From contig NZ_MIGY01000003.1 in NCBI RefSeq assembly GCF_002940665.1, positions 124,001 to 188,000 of the forward strand: a stretch of DNA of 64,000 nucleotides. Direction: 5' to 3'. The stretch comes from Xanthomonas arboricola (GTDB taxonomy: Bacteria > Pseudomonadota > Gammaproteobacteria > Xanthomonadales > Xanthomonadaceae). The notes under the pieces were generated by a model. The model searched no databases, was not told the origin of the DNA, and was given only the letters and a program-made list of their open reading frames with translations. The translations under genes and the position numbers were made by a program. Position 1 is the first letter of the stretch. Every line of letters starts with the position of its first letter. This document shows, piece by piece, positions 20,592 through 31,325 of this stretch.

Positions 20592-21496
20592 GCCAATCGC
20601 TCGACGGCAAAGCGCGGTGCGGCAGCGAGGGCGGCCGGGGCGGCGGCCAGCACATCGAACTCTTCAAAGCCCGCAGCCAGGGTCGCTTCCAGCGCGCTGT
20701 GCACGCCGCTGAGCGCATGCCCCACCGCCTGCTCGAACGGCACCTCGCGCAGCAGCAAACCGATCAGCAACGCCATCAGCACATCGCCGGTACCGGCCAC
20801 ATCCACCGGCAGATGCGGCGTGGCCCAGCGATACAGTGCCATGTCGCTGACCGCCAGGGTCACCAGCTCACCGTCCGCACCGGCCACGCTGTGTGCGAGC
20901 ACCCATTGCGGACCGCGCGCCAGCAATGCGCGCGCGGCAACGATGGCATCGTCCTGCTGCAGACTCGGCAAACCGGTCAGGCGCCCGAGCTCGAACGCAT
21001 TCGGCGTCACCAGCCAGGCATGCGGCAACAGCCGCTCGGCGAAGACGCGCTCCAGTCCGGGTTCCACATACGGGCCGGTGTGCGTGTCGCCGATCACCGG
21101 ATCCAGGCAGTAACGCAGCTGCGGCGCCTGCGGCAAGGTCTGCTCGAGCCAGTCGGCAAACGCCTCGCCATTGGCCAGGCTGCCGAAGTAGCCGGAGACC
21201 AGCATGCGGGCGCGCTGCGGCAGACCGCGCTCGGTGGCACCCAGCAACAGGTCTGCCAACCAGTCGGCCGGCAGGATGCGGCCGCGCAAGGTGGCGTAGA
21301 AAGGCGCGTTGCTCAGCAGCGTGGTGGGCACTTCCGCCACCCGCAGGCCCAGCGCACGCAACGGCGGCACCGCAGCGCTGTTGCCGGCATGGCCATACAC
21401 CAGCTGCGATTGCACCGAGATCACATCGATCGGCGAAGGACCATCCGGGCGCTGGCGCCGGCCGTGGACCAGATGACTGTCGGGGGGATTGTTCAT
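20588..21496 (-). CDS. pdxY: Pyridoxal kinase
   Basis: 302 residues of the PdxK/PdxY ribokinase-like family, which phosphorylates pyridoxal for PLP salvage. The family start is recognisable as DVISVQSQLVYGHAGNSAA. The catalytic anion-hole motif reads VDVAGTGDVLMALL near residue 235, where many homologues have GTGDLF. Residues 1-20 before DVISVQS are somewhat longer than in E. coli. The stop overlaps the tyrA start by four bases, so the genes form a short operon. Since PLP is the cofactor of tyrosine transamination, the pairing with tyrA may be functional; that is inference. Confidence 0.85.
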   Translation of the reverse strand: MNNPPDSHLVHGRRQRPDGPSPIDVISVQSQLVYGHAGNSAAVPPLRALGLRVAEVPTTLLSNAPFYATLRGRILPADWLADLLLGATERGLPQRARMLVSGYFGSLANGEAFADWLEQTLPQAPQLRYCLDPVIGDTHTGPYVEPGLERVFAERLLPHAWLVTPNAFELGRLTGLPSLQQDDAIVAARALLARGPQWVLAHSVAGADGELVTLAVSDMALYRWATPHLPVDVAGTGDVLMALLIGLLLREVPFEQAVGHALSGVHSALEATLAAGFEEFDVLAAAPAALAAAPRFAVERLA

Positions 21497-21815
21497 CGCC
21501 GCATTTTACGCCAGCGCCACGGCGCGCCCACCGTCGATCGATGCGACCGTCGTCCGCTTGCCGCCGCACACACCGCCGCCAGGCCTGTCTGGGCGCCGGC
21601 AGCAGTCGCTATCGCCCTTACCTCTGCGGGCTCCCGCCGCACGAACGCAAATGCCGGCCCCGGGGCCGGCATTCGTATGGAGAACCTTGCTCAGCAGTGA
21701 AACTCTCCGGGCACCCGCTCCCGCGAATCCCGAATCGCCACGATGGCGCACCATCCCGGCAGGCCCGGCCACGCCGCCCTTGCGATTCCCCAATCCCGAC
21801 TCCCGATTCCCAGCC
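21497..21815. repeat. pdxY-dnaJ spacer with C-rich intergenic repeats
   Basis: About 320 bases with no convincing gene. Two C-rich blocks of the GGGATT-type repeat family, both in the same orientation, are seen near 21719-21742 and at 21782-21812. Upstream of them is a small palindromic GC motif (CCGGCCCCGGGGCCGG-like, near 21655-21671). Confidence 0.55.
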
Positions 21816-22940
21816 TCAGGACGTCATCCGATCCCAGAAGCCTTTGACGCCGTCGATGAACGTGGCCGACTTGGGCGAATGCTTGCGTGCATCCTCACCG
21901 GTGAACGTGGCTTCGAACTGCTGCAGCAACGCGCGCTGATCGGCGGTCAGGTTCACCGGCGTTTCGACCACCACGCGGCAATACAGATCGCCTTCGGTGC
22001 GGCTACGCACCGAGCGCACGCCCTTGCCGCGCAACCGGAACAGCTTGCCGGTCTGGGTCTCGGCCGGGATGCGGATCTCCGCCTCCCCGCCCAGGGTCGC
22101 CACACGCACGATATCGCCCAGCGCGGCCTGCGAAATGCGGATCGGCACTTCGCAATGCAGGTCGTCGCCATCGCGCTGGAAGATCGTGTGCTCGCGCACG
22201 CGCACTTCCACATACAGATCGCCCGGCGGCGTGCCGGCCGGACCGGCCTCGCCTTCGCCCGCCAGGCGGATGCGGTCGCCGGTATCCACACCGGCAGGCA
22301 CCTTGATCGACAGCACCTTGTCTTCTTCCACGCGACCGGCGCCGTGGCAGGTCTTGCACGGATTCTGGATCAGCGTGCCGCGCCCGTCGCAATGCGGGCA
22401 GCTCTGCTGCATGGCGAAGATGCCGCGCTGGATGCGCACCTGGCCGCGTCCGTGGCAGGTCCCGCACACTTCCACCTTGCCGTCTTCCGAGCCGCTGCCG
22501 TGGCAGGGCTCGCACTCGATCAGGGTCGGGATCTCGATGCGGCGCTCGATGCCGGCGACGGCTTCTTCCAGATCCAGTTCCAACACATAACCGACGTCGG
22601 CGCCACGTCGCGCAGCGCGCGGACCGGCGGCGCCACCGCCGAAAATATTGCCGAAGATATCGCCAAAGATATCTCCCATATCCGGACCACCCGGCCCACC
22701 ACCGCCCATGCCGTGCTCGAACGCCGCGTGGCCATGCGCATCGTAGGCGCGGCGCTTGTTGCCGTCCGACAGCACCTCATAGGCTTCCTTGCACTCCTTG
22801 AACATCGCCTCGGCAGCAGCGTCGCCTGGATTGCGGTCCGGGTGGTGCTTCATCGCACAGCGCCGGTACGCCTTCTTCAGCTCCTCGTCGCTGGCGCCAC
22901 GGGCAACGCCCAGCACTTCGTAGTAATCGCGTTTGCTCAT
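21816..22940 (-). CDS. dnaJ: Chaperone DnaJ
   Basis: 374 residues of co-chaperone DnaJ, which stimulates the DnaK ATPase and delivers unfolded clients. The J-domain at 1-70 contains the HPD motif ([10 protein letters not shown]). A Gly/Phe-rich region follows ([13 protein letters not shown]). Four zinc-binding CxxCxGxG motifs are present: [24 protein letters not shown] and CKTCHGAG. The C-terminal client-binding domains are complete. The open frame continues upstream into repeat sequence, but the true start is [12 protein letters not shown] at 22940. It is the last gene of the hrcA-grpE-dnaK-dnaJ cluster. Confidence 0.96.
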   Translation of the reverse strand: MSKRDYYEVLGVARGASDEELKKAYRRCAMKHHPDRNPGDAAAEAMFKECKEAYEVLSDGNKRRAYDAHGHAAFEHGMGGGGPGGPDMGDIFGDIFGNIFGGGAAGPRAARRGADVGYVLELDLEEAVAGIERRIEIPTLIECEPCHGSGSEDGKVEVCGTCHGRGQVRIQRGIFAMQQSCPHCDGRGTLIQNPCKTCHGAGRVEEDKVLSIKVPAGVDTGDRIRLAGEGEAGPAGTPPGDLYVEVRVREHTIFQRDGDDLHCEVPIRISQAALGDIVRVATLGGEAEIRIPAETQTGKLFRLRGKGVRSVRSRTEGDLYCRVVVETPVNLTADQRALLQQFEATFTGEDARKHSPKSATFIDGVKGFWDRMTS

Positions 22941-22941
22941 G

Positions 22942-23082
22942 GCAGGGAATCGGGAATCGGGAGACGGGAATCGTTCAAAGCGCACATCCTCAGTAAATCG
23001 CAATCGAAGTGGAAGGGTCGGACAACGGGAAGGAGCGATGCCGCAGCACCGCTCCTCCCATTCTCGATTCCCTATTCCCCAC
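22942..23082. repeat. dnaK-dnaJ spacer with an inverted repeat pair
   Basis: G-rich units at about 22942-22974 and a C-rich complement at about 23063-23082 flank the spacer, in the same arrangement as at the sucB-lpdA and smpB downstream sites. Read on the minus strand, these could form a long hairpin between the dnaK and dnaJ messages. Confidence 0.6.
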
Positions 23083-25011
<1,929 letters not shown>

Positions 25012-25065
25012 GGATACGCTCCTGATGATTCTGTAGCTGTGTCCGGCGACGCCGGGTCTGGCTGA

Positions 25066-25094
25066 GATGTGGGGGTGGTGCGCAGGTGTTCAAG
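25066..25094 (-). promoter_or_regulatory. Sigma-32-like heat-shock promoter upstream of dnaK
   Basis: Read on the minus strand, CTTGAAC (25094-25088), a 13-base spacer and CCCCACATC (25074-25066) match the sigma-32 consensus (CTTGAA and CCCCAT-type). It lies 55 bases before the dnaK start, so dnaK and dnaJ can be induced separately from hrcA-grpE. Confidence 0.65.
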
Positions 25095-25153
25095 CCACCT
25101 GCACGAATCTGCGTTTCGCGCATGCGCCGGGCAGTTCAGCCGGGCGCTGCGGT

Positions 25154-25672
25154 TCAGTCGTGCTTGGCCACGACCACCAGGGCCGGGCGCAGCAGACGCT
25201 CGTTGAGCAGATAGCCCTTCTGGAACACCTGCACCACGTGGCCCGGGGCGATGCCCTCGGCCTCGCCCTGGCTGATCGCCTGGTGCTGGTCCGGGTTGAA
25301 CGGCTGGCCGACCGGGTCGAGCAGGGTCAGGCCGTTGTCGGCCGCGACCTTGAGCAATTGCTTGTAGGTCATGTCCAGGCCATCGCGCAGCGGACTGGGC
25401 TCGGTGCCAGCCGCAGTCAGGCCGGCGTCCAGGCTGTCGAACACCGGCAGCAGCTCGCCCAGCAGCTTCTCGTTGGCGAACTTGCGCGCGTTTTCGACAT
25501 CGCGGGCGATGCGCTTGCGCTGGTTTTCAAGATCGGCGCGCTCGCGCAGGGCGTCGGCCTTGACCAGCGCGATCTCGCTGCGCAGCGACTCGATCTCGGC
25601 CTTGAGCGGATCGGTCTCGGGTGGGTTCTGGGACAGGTCTTCGGAGTCGAATTCGGGGTGGTCTTGGTTCAT
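25154..25672 (-). CDS. grpE: Nucleotide exchange factor GrpE
   Basis: 172 residues of the DnaK exchange factor. A polar N-terminus is followed by a long coiled coil (about 30-95; [31 protein letters not shown]). The C-terminal beta domain then has the family signature ([37 protein letters not shown] in short form: [20 protein letters not shown]). The start MNQDHPEF at 25672 is chosen because residues upstream in the open frame are encoded by the promoter region. It lies between hrcA and dnaK. Confidence 0.95.
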   Translation of the reverse strand: MNQDHPEFDSEDLSQNPPETDPLKAEIESLRSEIALVKADALRERADLENQRKRIARDVENARKFANEKLLGELLPVFDSLDAGLTAAGTEPSPLRDGLDMTYKQLLKVAADNGLTLLDPVGQPFNPDQHQAISQGEAEGIAPGHVVQVFQKGYLLNERLLRPALVVVAKHD

Positions 25673-25716
25673 GTGCAGTTCCCGGGCAAGCGGAACGCCC
25701 GCCCCAACGTCACCCC

Positions 25717-25744
25717 GTATGTGGGCGCGCGCGCGCGTTTCAAG
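25717..25744 (-). promoter_or_regulatory. Sigma-32-like heat-shock promoter upstream of grpE
   Basis: On the minus strand, CTTGAAA (25744-25738), a 12-base CG-alternating spacer and CCCACATAC (25725-25717) fit the sigma-32 consensus well. It lies about 45 bases upstream of the grpE start, in the hrcA-grpE gap. Confidence 0.65.
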
Positions 25745-25771
25745 CAAAACGATCGTATCGATCGCTGCCGC

Positions 25772-26824
25772 TTATCGCGTGCCGGGCGGTTCCATGGCCG
25801 CGCCCAGCACCTGGGCGGCGGTCTGCACCAGCGGAATCACCCGGTCATAGGCCATGCGCTTGGGCCCGATCACGCCCAGCACGCCCAGCACCTGGCCATT
25901 GGCGGCATACGGCGCGGTGACCAGCGAGACATCGTCCAGCGACACCATGCCGGTCTCTTCGCCGATGAAGATGCGCACCCCCGGCGCCTGGATGGTGCGT
26001 TCGAGCAGTTGCAGGATCTCGCGCTTGCTGGCGAAGGCCTCAAACAGCTCGCGCAGACGGTCAAGGTCAGACAGGTCCTGCACGCCCATCAGGCGGGTCT
26101 GCCCGGCCATCACCATGTCGTCGGCGTCGGCCGGCACCAACGCCTCGCTGGCCAGATCGACGCTGTGCGCCAACAGCTGCTCCATCTCGTTCTTGGCCAT
26201 GCGCAACTCGCGCAGCAGGCAGGCGCGGATGTCCGACAACGCCCGCCCGGCGAATTGCGCGTTGAGGTAATTGGCCACCCGCTCCAGCTCGGCCGGCTCG
26301 TAGGCCCGGCGCGGTTCGATCACCCGGTTCTGCACCTCGTTGTCGGCAAACACCAGGATCGCCAGCACCCGACGCGCGTCCAGCGACACGAAATCGATAT
26401 GCCGGAAGGCGAACTGCTCGCGCCGCGGCGCGCTGACCACGCCGACGAAATGGCTCATCGCCGACAGCATCTGCGAGGCGCTGCCCAGCAGCGACTGGGT
26501 ACCGTTACCGCTGGCCAGCTCGGTGCGCAGGCGCCGCACTTCTTCCTCGCCGGGCGGCTGCATCTGCACCAGGCTGTCGACGAACACCCGGTAACCATGC
26601 GCGGTGGGCACCCGCCCGGCCGAGGTGTGCGGAGAGCTGAGCAGCCCGACATCCTCCAGATCGGCAAGGATGTTGCGGATGGTGGCCGGGCTGACGTCCA
26701 GCCCCGCGTGCTGGGCCAACGTCTTGGAACCCACCGGCTCGCCGTCGCGGATATAGCGGGCAATCAGTGTCCGCAGCAGTTGGCGTGCGCGGGGGTCGAG
26801 CGTTGGGGACTGTGACGCGCGCAT
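25772..26824 (-). CDS. hrcA: Heat-inducible transcription repressor HrcA
   Basis: 350 residues. The N-terminal winged helix reads RQLLRTLIARYIRDGEPVGS and then SPATIRNILADLE, typical of HrcA. The central GAF-like and dimerisation domains follow (VLAILVFADNEVQNRV; GVRIFIGEE). HrcA represses chaperone operons by binding the CIRCE inverted repeat. I looked for CIRCE (TTAGCACTC and its complement) upstream of hrcA, grpE and dnaK and did not see it, so its target is probably elsewhere, such as groESL. A possible promoter on the minus strand (TTGCCA at 26877-26872, TTATCT at 26855-26850) lies in the hrcA-recN gap. Confidence 0.94.
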   Translation of the reverse strand: MRASQSPTLDPRARQLLRTLIARYIRDGEPVGSKTLAQHAGLDVSPATIRNILADLEDVGLLSSPHTSAGRVPTAHGYRVFVDSLVQMQPPGEEEVRRLRTELASGNGTQSLLGSASQMLSAMSHFVGVVSAPRREQFAFRHIDFVSLDARRVLAILVFADNEVQNRVIEPRRAYEPAELERVANYLNAQFAGRALSDIRACLLRELRMAKNEMEQLLAHSVDLASEALVPADADDMVMAGQTRLMGVQDLSDLDRLRELFEAFASKREILQLLERTIQAPGVRIFIGEETGMVSLDDVSLVTAPYAANGQVLGVLGVIGPKRMAYDRVIPLVQTAAQVLGAAMEPPGTR

Positions 26825-26940
26825 GGGATCATCCGGTGAGACTGGGCATAGATAATGTCTGGCCCTGCGGTTGGCAAGCGTCTTATTCCCTGCCCGCCGC
26901 TCTCACCCTAAGCTGCCCCAAAGCGTTCACACTCGACCCC

Positions 26941-28605
26941 ATGCTCAGACACCTCTCCATCAAGGATTTCGCCGTCGTCCGCGCCACCGAACTGGAGTTC
27001 GGGCCGGGCATGACCGTGGTTTCCGGCGAAACCGGCGCCGGCAAGTCGCTGATGGTGGACGCGCTGGGCTTTCTGTCCGGGCTGCGCGCCGACAGCGGCG
27101 TGGTCCGCCACGGCGCCGACCGCGCCGAACTGTCGGCCGAATTCCAGCTGCCGCCCCGGCATTCGGGCCTGACCTGGCTGTCGGACAACGAGCTCGACGA
27201 CGATGGGCAATGCCAACTGCGCCGGATCATCCGTGCCGATGGCGGCTCGCGCGCCTGGATCAACGGCCGCCCGGTCACCTCTTCGCAACTGGCGGAGCTG
27301 GCCTCGCGGCTGGTGGAGATCCACGGCCAGCACGAACACCAGGCCCTGATGGCCCGCCACAGCCAGCTCGCCCTGCTCGACGCCTACGCCCGCAACGGCG
27401 CGCAGCGCGAACAGGTGCGCCAGGCCAGCCAGCGCTGGCAGGCCCTGCTGGACGAGCGCGATGCGCTGTCCGCGCAAGGCGATGTCTCCGACCGCATCGG
27501 CTTTCTCGAACACCAGCTCGGCGAACTGGAACGCGAGGACCTGGACCCGGCCGCGATCGCCGCGCTGGACGTCAATCATCGCCGCCAAGCGCACGCCACC
27601 GCATTGATCGGCGCCTGCGACAGCGTGGCCCTGCAGCTCAATGGCGACGACGGCGCCTCCGCGCTGGGCCTGCTGCAAGACAGCCGCCACGACCTGGCGC
27701 GCGTGGCCGAGCACGAGCCGCGCCTGGGCGAGGTGGATGCGCTGCTGGATAGCGCGGTCATCCAGATAGAGGAGGCGCTGGCCCTGCTCGACCGCGTGCG
27801 CGACGACCTGGAGGCCGACCCGGCCCAGTTCGAGGCGATGGAGCGCCGTCTCGGCCGCCTGCACGATCTGGCCCGCAAGCACCGCGTGGCCCCGGACGAG
27901 CTGGCCGCCCAACGCGACCGCATGAGCCTGGAAGTGGAAAACCTGCGCGGCGCCGACGAGCGCCTGCAGCAGCTGGACAAGCACATCGACGCGGCGACTG
28001 GCGACTGGCGCAGTGCAGCCAGCACCCTCAGCGCCAGCCGCACCACCGCTGCCGAGGCGTTGTCGGCCGCCACCACCACGCTGATTGGCGAACTGGGCAT
28101 GGGCGGCGGGCAGTTCCTGATCCAGCTACAGCCGCAGGACGCATTGCGTCCGGATCCCAACGGCGCCGAGCGGGTGGAATTCCTGGTCGCCGCCAATGCC
28201 GGGCAACCGCCGCGCGCATTGCGCAAGGTCGCCTCCGGCGGCGAGCTGTCGAGGATTTCGCTGGCCATCGAAGTGGCCGCACTCGGCATGGACAGCGTGC
28301 CGACCATGGTCTTCGACGAAGTCGATTCCGGCATCGGCGGCGCAGTGGCCGACATCGTCGGGCAGAAGCTGCGCACCCTGGGCGAAGAGCGCCAGGTGCT
28401 GTGCGTGACCCACTTGCCGCAGGTGGCCGCCAAGGGCCACACGCACTATCGGGTCAGCAAGGCGCCAGTGGACGGCATGACCCAGAGCGCGGTCGAACTG
28501 CTCGGCCCGCAGGCGCGCCAGGAAGAACTGGCACGCATGCTGGGCGGTGTGGAAGTCAGCAAGGAAGCCCGCGCGGCGGCACGCAAGCTGCTGCAGAGTG
28601 CCTGA
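26941..28605 (+). CDS. recN: DNA repair protein RecN
   Basis: 554 residues of the SMC-like double-strand-break repair ATPase. Walker A is GETGAGKS near residues 29-36 in MTVVSGETGAGKSLMVDAL. The Q-loop region and the EIHGQHEHQALM segment follow, then a long coiled-coil middle (about 155-380). The C-terminal half has signature SGGELSRISLAIEVA and Walker B TMVFDEVDSGIGG, with a late CVTHLPQVAA. ATG 26941 is chosen over upstream frames because homology begins MLRHLSIKDFAVV. It is divergent from hrcA. Confidence 0.95.
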   Translation: MLRHLSIKDFAVVRATELEFGPGMTVVSGETGAGKSLMVDALGFLSGLRADSGVVRHGADRAELSAEFQLPPRHSGLTWLSDNELDDDGQCQLRRIIRADGGSRAWINGRPVTSSQLAELASRLVEIHGQHEHQALMARHSQLALLDAYARNGAQREQVRQASQRWQALLDERDALSAQGDVSDRIGFLEHQLGELEREDLDPAAIAALDVNHRRQAHATALIGACDSVALQLNGDDGASALGLLQDSRHDLARVAEHEPRLGEVDALLDSAVIQIEEALALLDRVRDDLEADPAQFEAMERRLGRLHDLARKHRVAPDELAAQRDRMSLEVENLRGADERLQQLDKHIDAATGDWRSAASTLSASRTTAAEALSAATTTLIGELGMGGGQFLIQLQPQDALRPDPNGAERVEFLVAANAGQPPRALRKVASGGELSRISLAIEVAALGMDSVPTMVFDEVDSGIGGAVADIVGQKLRTLGEERQVLCVTHLPQVAAKGHTHYRVSKAPVDGMTQSAVELLGPQARQEELARMLGGVEVSKEARAAARKLLQSA

Positions 28606-28654
28606 GCTGCCGGGCGCATTTCCGGCCACCACCGGGATTGCCCAGCAGCCGATG

Positions 28655-28700
28655 GCGACAAACGCACAAGGCGGCCGAAGCCGCCTTGTGCGTTTGTCGC
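28655..28700. terminator. Perfect 21-bp bidirectional hairpin between recN and fur
   Basis: 28655-28675 is perfectly complementary to 28680-28700 with a CGAA loop. It sits between the converging recN and fur genes. There is an A-rich stretch inside the arms but no long T-run, so it is a strong bidirectional terminator candidate. Confidence 0.75.
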
Positions 28701-28718
28701 AGTGCCGCTGGCTTGCCG

Positions 28719-29129
28719 TCAGCGCGAACGCTTCTTGCGCACGTACAGCACCAGCGAGTGCTCCTCCAGCTCGTAGCCATGCTGGGCGGCGATCTGCCGT
28801 TGCAGCGCCTCGATCTGTTCGCTTTCGAACTCGATGACATGCCCGGTATCCACGTCCACCATATGGTCGTGATGGCCGCCGCGATCCAGCTCGTACACGG
28901 CCTGGCCGCCCTCGAAATTGTGCTTCAGCACCAGGCCGGCGGCCTCGAACTGGGTCAGCACCCGATACACCGTGGCCAGACCGATTTCGTCGCCGTGATC
29001 AAGCAGCTGCCGATAGATGTCTTCTGCGCTGAGGTGGTGCTGGTTGCTCTTCTGCTCGAGCAACTCCAGGATCCGCATCCGCGGATGGGTCACCTTGAGC
29101 CCGACTTTGCGCAGGTCGTGGGTTTCCAT
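28719..29129 (-). CDS. fur: Ferric uptake regulator Fur
   Basis: 136 residues of the iron-sensing repressor. The winged helix covers about 1-83 (LKVTHPRMRILELLE; EIGLATVYRVLTQFEAAGLV). The metal-binding stretch GGHHDHMVDVDTGHVIEF at about 86-103 is present, and the C-terminus has HSLVLYVRKK. The pair of CxxC zinc motifs seen in some Fur proteins is absent, as in several Xanthomonas-type Fur proteins. METHDLRKVG at 29129 has a GGAGAA ribosome-binding site five bases upstream; a second ATG at 29144 is less well placed. It is divergent from bamE, as in many relatives. Confidence 0.94.
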   Translation of the reverse strand: METHDLRKVGLKVTHPRMRILELLEQKSNQHHLSAEDIYRQLLDHGDEIGLATVYRVLTQFEAAGLVLKHNFEGGQAVYELDRGGHHDHMVDVDTGHVIEFESEQIEALQRQIAAQHGYELEEHSLVLYVRKKRSR

Positions 29130-29234
29130 ATGTTCTCCGTTCATTGGCGATTTAGCGCCAGCTGCCTTCAAACGGGTCGCGGCGACCGGCGGGAGTGTAT
29201 CATCGGCGTGATTTCCTCAGCACTTTAATCCCCG

Positions 29235-29630
29235 ATGCGTAATTTCCTGCTGGTCGCCGCCGTTGCTCTTTCCACCGCTGGCTGCGGCATCATCTACAAG
29301 CAGCCGATCTACCAGGGCAATCTGATCAAACAGAATGCCGTGGAGCAACTGCAGGTAGGCCAGAGCAAGCAGCAGGTCAGCGCGTTGCTGGGTACCCCCT
29401 CGATCCCCGATCCGTTCCATTCGCAGCGCTGGGACTACACCTCCACCCAGCGCGTGGACCGTCTGGCGCGTACCGAGGTCAAGAACTTCACCGTGTTCTT
29501 CGAAAACGAGCAGGTCGCTCGCTGGGAAGGCGACTATTTCCCATCCCAGGACGAGCAGCTGGCCAAGTCGGCGCCCAAGCAGTTTGGTCGCAACCTGGCC
29601 CGCGACAAGAAGAAGCAGCGCGGCCGCTGA
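29235..29630 (+). CDS. bamE: Outer-membrane assembly lipoprotein BamE (SmpA)
   Basis: 131 residues with a lipoprotein signal peptide (LSTAGC), so it is anchored in the outer membrane facing the periplasm. The mature part has the SmpA/OmlA fold: YQGNLI, VGQSKQQVSALLGTPSIPDPFHSQRWDYT. It belongs to the BAM complex that inserts beta-barrel proteins. The Lys-rich tail (DKKKQRGR) is longer than in E. coli. Divergent placement from fur is conserved in this group. A short 8-bp hairpin follows the stop (29641-29660). Confidence 0.92.
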   Translation: MRNFLLVAAVALSTAGCGIIYKQPIYQGNLIKQNAVEQLQVGQSKQQVSALLGTPSIPDPFHSQRWDYTSTQRVDRLARTEVKNFTVFFENEQVARWEGDYFPSQDEQLAKSAPKQFGRNLARDKKKQRGR

Positions 29631-29902
29631 TGCGCTTGCCAGGCGATCTTGCGATCGCCTGAGTAGCGGTCGGTCCGGTGAACGCACCTGCTGCACGGGT
29701 TCGTTTTTCGTTTGCCTGGTCGCAAAGACCTGTTCAACAGGGACTATAGGGCTCACCTAGATACCGATATCTGAGGCTTTTTTTCAGGCGCCTCGCGTCA
29801 ACATGCGGCGCTTGTCCGAACCCAACGGACACAGCCGGCTCTTCATGGCAATAACCGGAAGAGTTCGCTCTGGTGCCTGGGCGTCGCGGCGCCGGCAAGC
29901 CG

Positions 29903-30178
29903 CTATCCGTTGGGGCCGGCTTTTTTGCTTGGTCCGGCACGACGCCGCCGCGCTTCCTTCGGATCCAGCAACAGCGGCCTGAGCAATTCGACCCGGTCAC
30001 CGTCGCGCAGCACCTGGTCCGGGCCTGCGATCAGCCCGTGAATCGCCTGCGCTGCGGGTGGCCGATCCGGCGCCAGACCAGAGGCGGCAATCGCCGCGGC
30101 CACAGTGGCGCCCTCGGCCAGGTCCAGCCACACCGACCTGCAGCAGTCCGGCCAGGCCAGCACGACTTCGACCCGCAT
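29903..30178 (-). CDS. rnfH: RnfH family protein (UPF0125)
   Basis: 91 residues with a ubiquitin-like beta-grasp fold: MRVEVVLAWPDCC, VAAAIAASGLAPD and VLRDGDRVELLRPLLLDPKEARRRRA, the usual RnfH C-terminal motif. The RnfH/RatB role is uncertain. The start is placed two bases after the ratA stop, which is the conserved ratA-rnfH arrangement. The C-terminus is Arg/Lys-rich. The sequence around its stop has a G/C-rich stem followed by a T-run on the plus strand. Confidence 0.88.
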   Translation of the reverse strand: MRVEVVLAWPDCCRSVWLDLAEGATVAAAIAASGLAPDRPPAAQAIHGLIAGPDQVLRDGDRVELLRPLLLDPKEARRRRAGPSKKAGPNG

Positions 30179-30180
30179 GC

Positions 30181-30612
30181 TCAGCCCTCGCCGCGATCGG
30201 CGACCCGCACGAAATCGTTGACCATGCGGTCGGCCAGGCCTTGAAACCCCAGCGCCAGCGCCGGACCCAACAGCCGCGAACTTGTTTCCACTTCCAGGGT
30301 CAGGCTGACCTTGCAGGCGTTCTCGCCCAGCGACTGAAACTCCCACAAGCCTTCCAGCCGCTTGAACGGCCCGTCGCGCAAATGCATGACGATCCGCTCC
30401 GGACGTTCGAGCATGTTTTCGGTGGTGAACCAGGTGCGGAACGACCCCAGCCCCAGATCCAGCCGCGCCACGATATGCGCCTGGTCCTGTTCAAGCACCT
30501 GCGCAGCATCGCACCAGCCGAAACGGCGCGGATAGGCGGCAACATCATTGACCAGATCGAACATGCGGGTGGCGCTGTGTTCGACCAGGGCGCTGCGACG
30601 GATGGTAGGCAT
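30181..30612 (-). CDS. ratA: RatA-family SRPBCC/START-like protein (Coq10-like)
   Basis: 143 residues of the RatA/Coq10 family: RRSALVEHSATRMFDLVNDVAAYPRRFGWC at the N-terminus, then an amphipathic beta-sheet cup, ending in LGFQGLADRMVNDFVRVAD. The fold binds hydrophobic ligands. In E. coli RatA has been reported to interfere with ribosome subunit joining; a ubiquinone-related role, as in Coq10, is the alternative. It is followed immediately by rnfH and is divergent from smpB, the usual order in gammaproteobacteria. Confidence 0.9.
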   Translation of the reverse strand: MPTIRRSALVEHSATRMFDLVNDVAAYPRRFGWCDAAQVLEQDQAHIVARLDLGLGSFRTWFTTENMLERPERIVMHLRDGPFKRLEGLWEFQSLGENACKVSLTLEVETSSRLLGPALALGFQGLADRMVNDFVRVADRGEG

Positions 30613-30672
30613 TCGCTAACTTGTGAAAGACAGAAGATCGTTTGATGACGCCGAATCGGCGACAATGGCGGC

Positions 30673-31176
30673 ATGAGCAAGAAACCAGCCAAGGATAAAG
30701 CAAACGGCGCGACGGCCACGAAAACCATCGCGCTGAACAAGCGTGCGCGCCACGAGTATCATCTGGAAGAGCGCTACGAAGCCGGCCTGGCCCTGCAGGG
30801 CTGGGAGGTCAAGGCGATCCGTGCCGGCCGCGCCAACATCATCGACGGCTACGCCTACGTGCGATCAGGCGAGATCTTCCTGATCGGCGCGCAGATCACC
30901 CCGCTGATCCAGGCCTCCAGCCACACGATTCCCGAAGAGCGCCGCACCCGCAAGCTGCTGCTGCACCGCCGGGAAATCGACAAGGTGCTGAGCAGCGTTG
31001 AACGTGACGGCTACACCCTGGTGCCCACCGCGCTGTACTGGAGCAACAACAAGGTCAAGCTGGAAATCGCGCTGGCCAAGGGCAAGCAGAATCACGACAA
31101 GCGCGACGCCGCCAAGGACCGCGACTGGCAACGCGACAAGCAGCGCGTGATGCGGCGGCATAACCGGGATGCGTGA
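30673..31176 (+). CDS. smpB: SsrA-binding protein SmpB
   Basis: 167 residues. SmpB carries tmRNA to stalled ribosomes for trans-translation. The OB-fold core is recognisable: [46 protein letters not shown], and [12 protein letters not shown]. The C-terminal basic tail ([20 protein letters not shown]) occupies the mRNA channel in the family. Its RNA partner ssrA lies only 2.7 kb downstream, separated by a single protease gene on the other strand. Confidence 0.96.
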   Translation: MSKKPAKDKANGATATKTIALNKRARHEYHLEERYEAGLALQGWEVKAIRAGRANIIDGYAYVRSGEIFLIGAQITPLIQASSHTIPEERRTRKLLLHRREIDKVLSSVERDGYTLVPTALYWSNNKVKLEIALAKGKQNHDKRDAAKDRDWQRDKQRVMRRHNRDA

Positions 31177-31181
31177 GTGGC

Positions 31182-31325
31182 GGGGATTGGGGATTCGGCA
31201 TTGGGGATTGGTAACGGCAAAGCCGTTCTCAGCAGGCATCGGACTGTCTTCCGGCACTGAGCAACAACGTTGCACGTACAGCCCATGCTTTTGCGAATCC
31301 CCAATCCCCAATTCCTAATCCCGAA
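31182..31325. repeat. Inverted intergenic repeat pair downstream of smpB
   Basis: G-rich units at 31182-31211 and C-rich complement at 31293-31325 bracket about 80 bases. Between them is a small 6-bp hairpin (31213-31218 with 31222-31227). The same repeat family is found at 8544, 10091, 21719, 22942 and near 43184. Confidence 0.7.

Noticed and set aside
26825..26940. Search for a CIRCE operator upstream of hrcA
   Set aside because: No TTAGCACTC-N9-GAGTGCTAA-like sequence is visible here or in the grpE and dnaK leaders.
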